From: Herpomyces periplanetae
Lineage: Eukaryota > Ascomycota > Laboulbeniomycetes > Herpomycetales > Herpomycetaceae
DNA length: 23,163 bases
Reading direction: 5' to 3'
Assembly: GCA_009733715.1 (NCBI GenBank)
Contig: WMKJ01000154.1
Location: 1-23,163 of the forward strand
In this document: piece after piece, positions 20,060-23,163 of the stretch
How positions within the stretch are numbered: position 1 is the first letter of the stretch
Layout of the letters: every line of letters begins with the position of its first letter
Translations under genes and position numbers: made by a program
The notes under the pieces: model-generated
Seen by the model: the letters and a program-made list of their open reading frames with translations, nothing else
Database searches by the model: none
What the model was told of the DNA's origin: nothing

Positions 20060-21167
20060 TTATTTATTTGCAAATATCATGATTAGTTGGAAACTTTTGC
20101 AGCGTTGGCTACAAGTGTGTTTTGCAAAAAGAAAGTAGTCAATATTATTTAGAGTGCAAAATGTAAATGCACCACCAGCAGTTTTATTATACACAAGTTT
20201 TTGCCTTTTCAGTGACTCATATTGTTTCATACGTATCTCATAAGATGTATCAGACTTATGTTTATATCCTAGCCTTGGTGCATATTTTACATATTCTGCC
20301 ACAAGGTTGTTCGATTTTCGAGGTATCGGTGGACACGGCTGGTTAAATATTGGTTCTAAATTCAAGTTAATAAGTTAAAAACAATGAAATTAATCTTTTT
20401 ACCCCAAGTATCAGAATTTTTTCTCTTTGAAATCAGATTTCCATCGTTAAAAGAAAATTTTAGTCTATAGTTGTTAGTTATAAAATATATATATGTTCAT
20501 TTACATACCTGGAATCATCATCAATTTTCGAGTAAAACATTGGGTCCGCCTTTATCATTATTCTATCATCATTGCTGAGATAGACAAAGAAATTATTTGA
20601 GGAGCAAATCTTTCGCCTAATCAGTGTTTTGCAAGGTGCTGGGCAAAGGTAGAATTCGGCAATAGATGGCTTTAAGCTATTTCCTAATTATATTGTAAGC
20701 ATTACTATTGAAAAGTGAAATTATTTTTTACCTGTAGTAGTCGATTGAACATTTGTGTTTATCGGTTCTATATAGTCGCATTGTTCTATTGGGACATTGA
20801 GCTCGGTTTCCAGACTTTCCATCATGAATGTATTTTGATAATTCGGGTTCAATGCACTCTGATGATAATTCGGGTTCAATGCACTCTGATGATAATTCGG
20901 GCTCAATGTACTTTGATGATAATTCGAGTTCAATGCAAGTCCTGAATAATCATCAATTGGGCACAATTCTTGTGAGCTATGTGATTCGCAGACAGAGTAG
21001 CTTGGCAAATATGTATTTATGGGCTCATGGTACACAGTATTCGGATAGGTACCGTGTCCTGTTTTATCTCCTGGCTGAGAATGGGTCCCCGTTCCGAATA
21101 ATATGACGATTATAAAAATTGATTGCACAACGTATAATTTTATAGATATCCGATAAATAGAACACAT
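20060..21167 (-). CDS. Secreted protein of unknown function with 9-residue repeats, paralogue B (four exons)
   Basis: Minus-strand exons are 21167-20732, 20683-20509, 20464-20403 and 20355-20060, giving 322 aa. Three tiny introns (48, 44 and 47 nt) have GTAAAA, GTATGT and GTAAAA donors and TAG acceptors, all phase-consistent; intron 2 has a CTAAC branch-like site. The N-terminus has a hydrophobic signal (to about residue 30, ending near THSQPGD). Residues about 76-110 are a tandem repeat of NYHQSALNP. Exon 2 gives EFYLCPAPCKTLIRRKICSS (155-174), a Y-x-C motif plus two more cysteines. Exon 3 gives LKFSFNDGNLISKRKNSDTW (205-224). Exon 4 gives FNQPCPPIP (Cys232), FTFCTLNNIDYFLF (Cys291) and TCSQRCKSFQLIMI (Cys306, Cys310). 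It is a clear paralogue of 16194-17094. The Y-x-C motif after a signal peptide recalls powdery-mildew candidate effectors, but the protein is longer, has more introns, and the motif lies mid-protein. The function is unknown. Confidence 0.75.
20836..20943. repeat. Tandem 27 bp repeat, about four units, inside paralogue B exon 1
   Basis: Units start at 20836, 20863, 20890 and 20917 with the shared core TGATAATTCGGGTTCAATG. The first two units are identical and the other two carry a few changes. Because 27 is a multiple of three, the repeat encodes a 9-residue unit (minus strand, NYHQSALNP) without disturbing the frame. The nearly identical copies suggest recent slippage or unequal exchange. Paralogue A has no such array. 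Confidence 0.9.
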
Positions 21168-21689
21168 TTTTAAAATATAAATATTATTGTTCCAGGTTTA
21201 GATTTTGAAGTACACCTCTTTAAAAAATATTATTTGAAATATAGAATATATATAATAATAACAAAATTCACCCAAAATACAAGTTCATACTTAAAAGTAG
21301 CACGAGATTTTATTAATTAGTAATGTAACTGTAGGTTTAAATATATTTACACAAGGTGTTGTGAAGAAATAATTGGAGACGCACATTTCTTGAGCAAAAC
21401 ATCCACGGAAATTATCACATGGCTGCCAAGTTGGATGACAACGTGTAACATCGCAGAATCTTTATGTACCTCTTGCATTAATAACGTGATGTGTATGGGT
21501 CGTTGCGTCTCTACTCAGACGTAGTTAAGCGTCTCGATAGGCATGAAGGAAAATTATGTAGGCTTTTAGTCTACAAGATGCAAATATAGTGCATTTTGGG
21601 CATAGTTATTACCTGCCAGGAAGTATCAATTTCATATTGACAAAGCGTAATGTAACTTATATTACAATTTTAGGCTATTTTCCTTAATC
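21168..21689. other. AT-rich upstream region of paralogue B, no gene seen
   Basis: Presumed promoter of the minus-strand secreted-protein gene, with TATA-like strings at about 21,235-21,260. From about 21,360 the sequence is less AT-rich and may already be repeat-derived, but no match to another part of the window was evident. Confidence 0.4.
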
Positions 21690-22710
21690 GATTAGAGCAA
21701 TTAAAAGACAGCAGTAGTCAAAACTGCCACAAGACAAAACATGACTTGACTAAAATATGCTAGCTATATGTAAAAAAAGTTAGTTACTAGTGGGGCATGT
21801 AAAACAAGATTGATCCCCAAATGTCCAAACATGGTGGAGCTCTACGCTAATATATATACTTAAGGAACGAGGTGAAGAACTCGACCAAGTTCGTACTTCA
21901 CCAAGTCTCTGCTTCGCATTTGCCGCCCGAGCCGCTTCACTTTCTTCAAAATTAGCCTATCAACTACTATCTGTAGCATCAGCAAAACAACCAGGGCTGC
22001 TTTGACTCAGCACATGCGAACAGGAAAAATGCCCTCGTAGTTATCTCAAAAGGCAAGATATTTACAATTCGATTATGGTCAAGTATTGATAGCTGCAAAA
22101 TTAGTAGGATAATTAATGTAGTTTGAGCAATATTCAGATGCCATGATTTCATAATCTAACTGAAAGCATTATCCGGTAGTGGCAATCTAAGACCCAGCCA
22201 AAACGATTTATGTTTAGCTTGCAAAGCTACCTGCTATGGACTAAAGGGAATTAGCTCTCTCCACCAGGCAGTGGCGACTACCGAAAGCCACTTTGAGACT
22301 ACACATCTCTAAAGTTAGCTCTCTACGATTATTATGGTGTTAAATCTGCATTTTCCTTTTAGGTAACCGGCTACCTACCAATAAGTAGCTTAAATTTGAA
22401 AATTTAGGGAGACTACCCATCTCTCGTCCTGACCATAAACTTAGCATAACAATCTTAAAACAAACTGTTCAAGATAGAGAACACATAAATCCCACCGATG
22501 CAGCATTCCGATGACAACACTTCACTCCTCGACGGAAATGATACTAGTGCTATATAGGTTAGCTCGTAAGCTAATTCTCACTCAACGGGCGATACATAAA
22601 CCTTGCTATCTATGTACTGTCTTTGCAAAGTCATCCATATACATGACAAAAGATATGAATCATAGTTAGCAGAAGCAAGGTGAAGAAAATCATAACAGCA
22701 AAATATTCCA
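21690..22710. repeat. Dispersed repeat, copy 2 (diverged)
   Basis: Second copy of the repeat at 18790-19830, in the same orientation and the same relative position upstream of a secreted-protein gene. The best-preserved shared block is around 22,150-22,205 (CTGAAAGCATTATC, then GG-TA and CAATCTAAGACCCAGCCA against a diverged counterpart). Many substitutions and length differences separate the copies and no intact frame remains. The right boundary is approximate. Confidence 0.6.
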
Positions 22711-22790
22711 ATCGCGGCGTTACTTTGTAACAAAATACCGGCTTTTAAACGTTCGTAGAGATACACACGCAAGGTAAGCATGTGATATGG
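22570..22790 (-). mobile_element. Weak trace of a Ty1/copia-type reverse transcriptase (fossil)
   Basis: On the minus strand near 22,620-22,650 a short reading SFVMYMDDFAK resembles the reverse-transcriptase catalytic block (hydrophobic stretch, Y-M-D-D). The surrounding sequence is degenerate with several breaks and no other domain is certain. It adjoins repeat copy 2, which may be part of the same old element. A chance match is possible because only one short motif supports it. Confidence 0.25.
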
Positions 22791-23163
22791 TAAATGTCCG
22801 AGGTGACATTAGTTACCTAATGTTCTGGTAATACATGTGAGTTTACGCAAGCTCTTTCAGGTTGAAGACGAGGAACTGTGGATGGCGAGGAGGTGCTTAT
22901 CATGTCTAGCTGATGATACGCTCACGGGAATTTTCATGAAGAAAAACACCCAATCTATAGTTGGTGACAACGATGAAGCATGGAATTTATTTACCGGCAC
23001 TCGTCCTTGGAATAATAATTTTTTTCACCACTTTTAGTTGTACTGAACCGAAAAAGTGATCATTATGCTCTAGTTAGTTCAAGGTAATAGTTGGTAACAA
23101 GCTAATTGGTGGAAATATATAATTTTCATATTGATATAACTGGTATTTAAAACAACGTATTCT
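22791..23163. other. Right-edge stretch with one unassigned short frame
   Basis: A plus frame at 22837-23037 follows an acceptor-like CTTTCAG and contains LADDTLTGIFMKKNTQS and DNDEAWNLFTGTRPW. I do not recognise it. It may be an eroded exon or mobile-element piece. The last 120 bp are AT-rich. Confidence 0.3.

Noticed and set aside
20060-20365. Separate 101-codon gene on the minus strand
   Set aside because: It lacks an ATG at its start and joins in phase to the 62 nt exon at 20403-20464, so it is the last exon of the 20060-21167 gene.
20715-21106. Plus-strand open frames across the 27 bp repeats
   Set aside because: They are shadows of the minus-strand exon. An array with unit length divisible by three stays open in several frames.
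21480-21560. Possible tRNA- or 5S-like segment (AGACGTAGTTAAGCGTCTC)
   Set aside because: A short stem with a small loop is present, but no cloverleaf, B-box or 5S core could be assembled around it.

Overview
This is a eukaryotic window, most likely from a filamentous ascomycete. Genes are separated by long AT-rich spacers, coding regions are broken by short GT-AG introns (44 to about 100 nt), and the SERINC/Tms1 and MAP-kinase-phosphatase genes match Pezizomycotina forms in their residues. The second half holds several small intron-split genes for secreted proteins of unknown function inside degenerate repeats. That mix is typical of an obligate biotrophic plant pathogen such as a powdery mildew (Leotiomycetes, Erysiphales). 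This placement is inference: no rRNA or marker gene is present.

Left part (1 to about 11,100): conserved genes in mostly unique DNA. The 5' end of an auxin-efflux-carrier-type membrane transporter runs off the left edge on the minus strand (261 to 1). A 4.9 kb divergent spacer separates it from a dual-specificity (MAP kinase) phosphatase at 5198-6775 (+). Next come a three-exon Tms1/SERINC membrane protein at 8471-10126 (+) and a small intron-containing secreted protein at 10448-11140 (+), possibly of the RNase-like effector type.

Right part (about 11,150 to 23,163): mostly gene-free, with decayed repeats. These are a possible pogo/Fot1 transposase remnant near 13.8 kb, a 59 bp-arm inverted repeat near 18.0-18.3 kb that may be a broken LTR pair, and two diverged copies of a roughly 0.9 kb repeat (about 18.8-19.8 and 21.7-22.7 kb). 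Two minus-strand genes lie among them, 16194-17094 (3 exons, 246 aa) and 20060-21167 (4 exons, 322 aa). I reconstructed both from phase-consistent splice sites. Their products are paralogues: each has a signal peptide, an FYL-x-P block, an L-x-F-S ... TW exon bounded by introns of the same phases, and a C-terminal exon with matching cysteines. Each gene is followed on its upstream side by one copy of the 0.9 kb repeat, which suggests an old tandem duplication of a gene-plus-repeat unit. This pair, a secreted-protein family I do not recognise, is the main point of interest.

The conserved genes show no operon-like link. The phosphatase would act on MAP kinase signalling, Tms1 in membranes and the transporter in small-molecule export. 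The secreted proteins would act outside the cell, possibly in a host.
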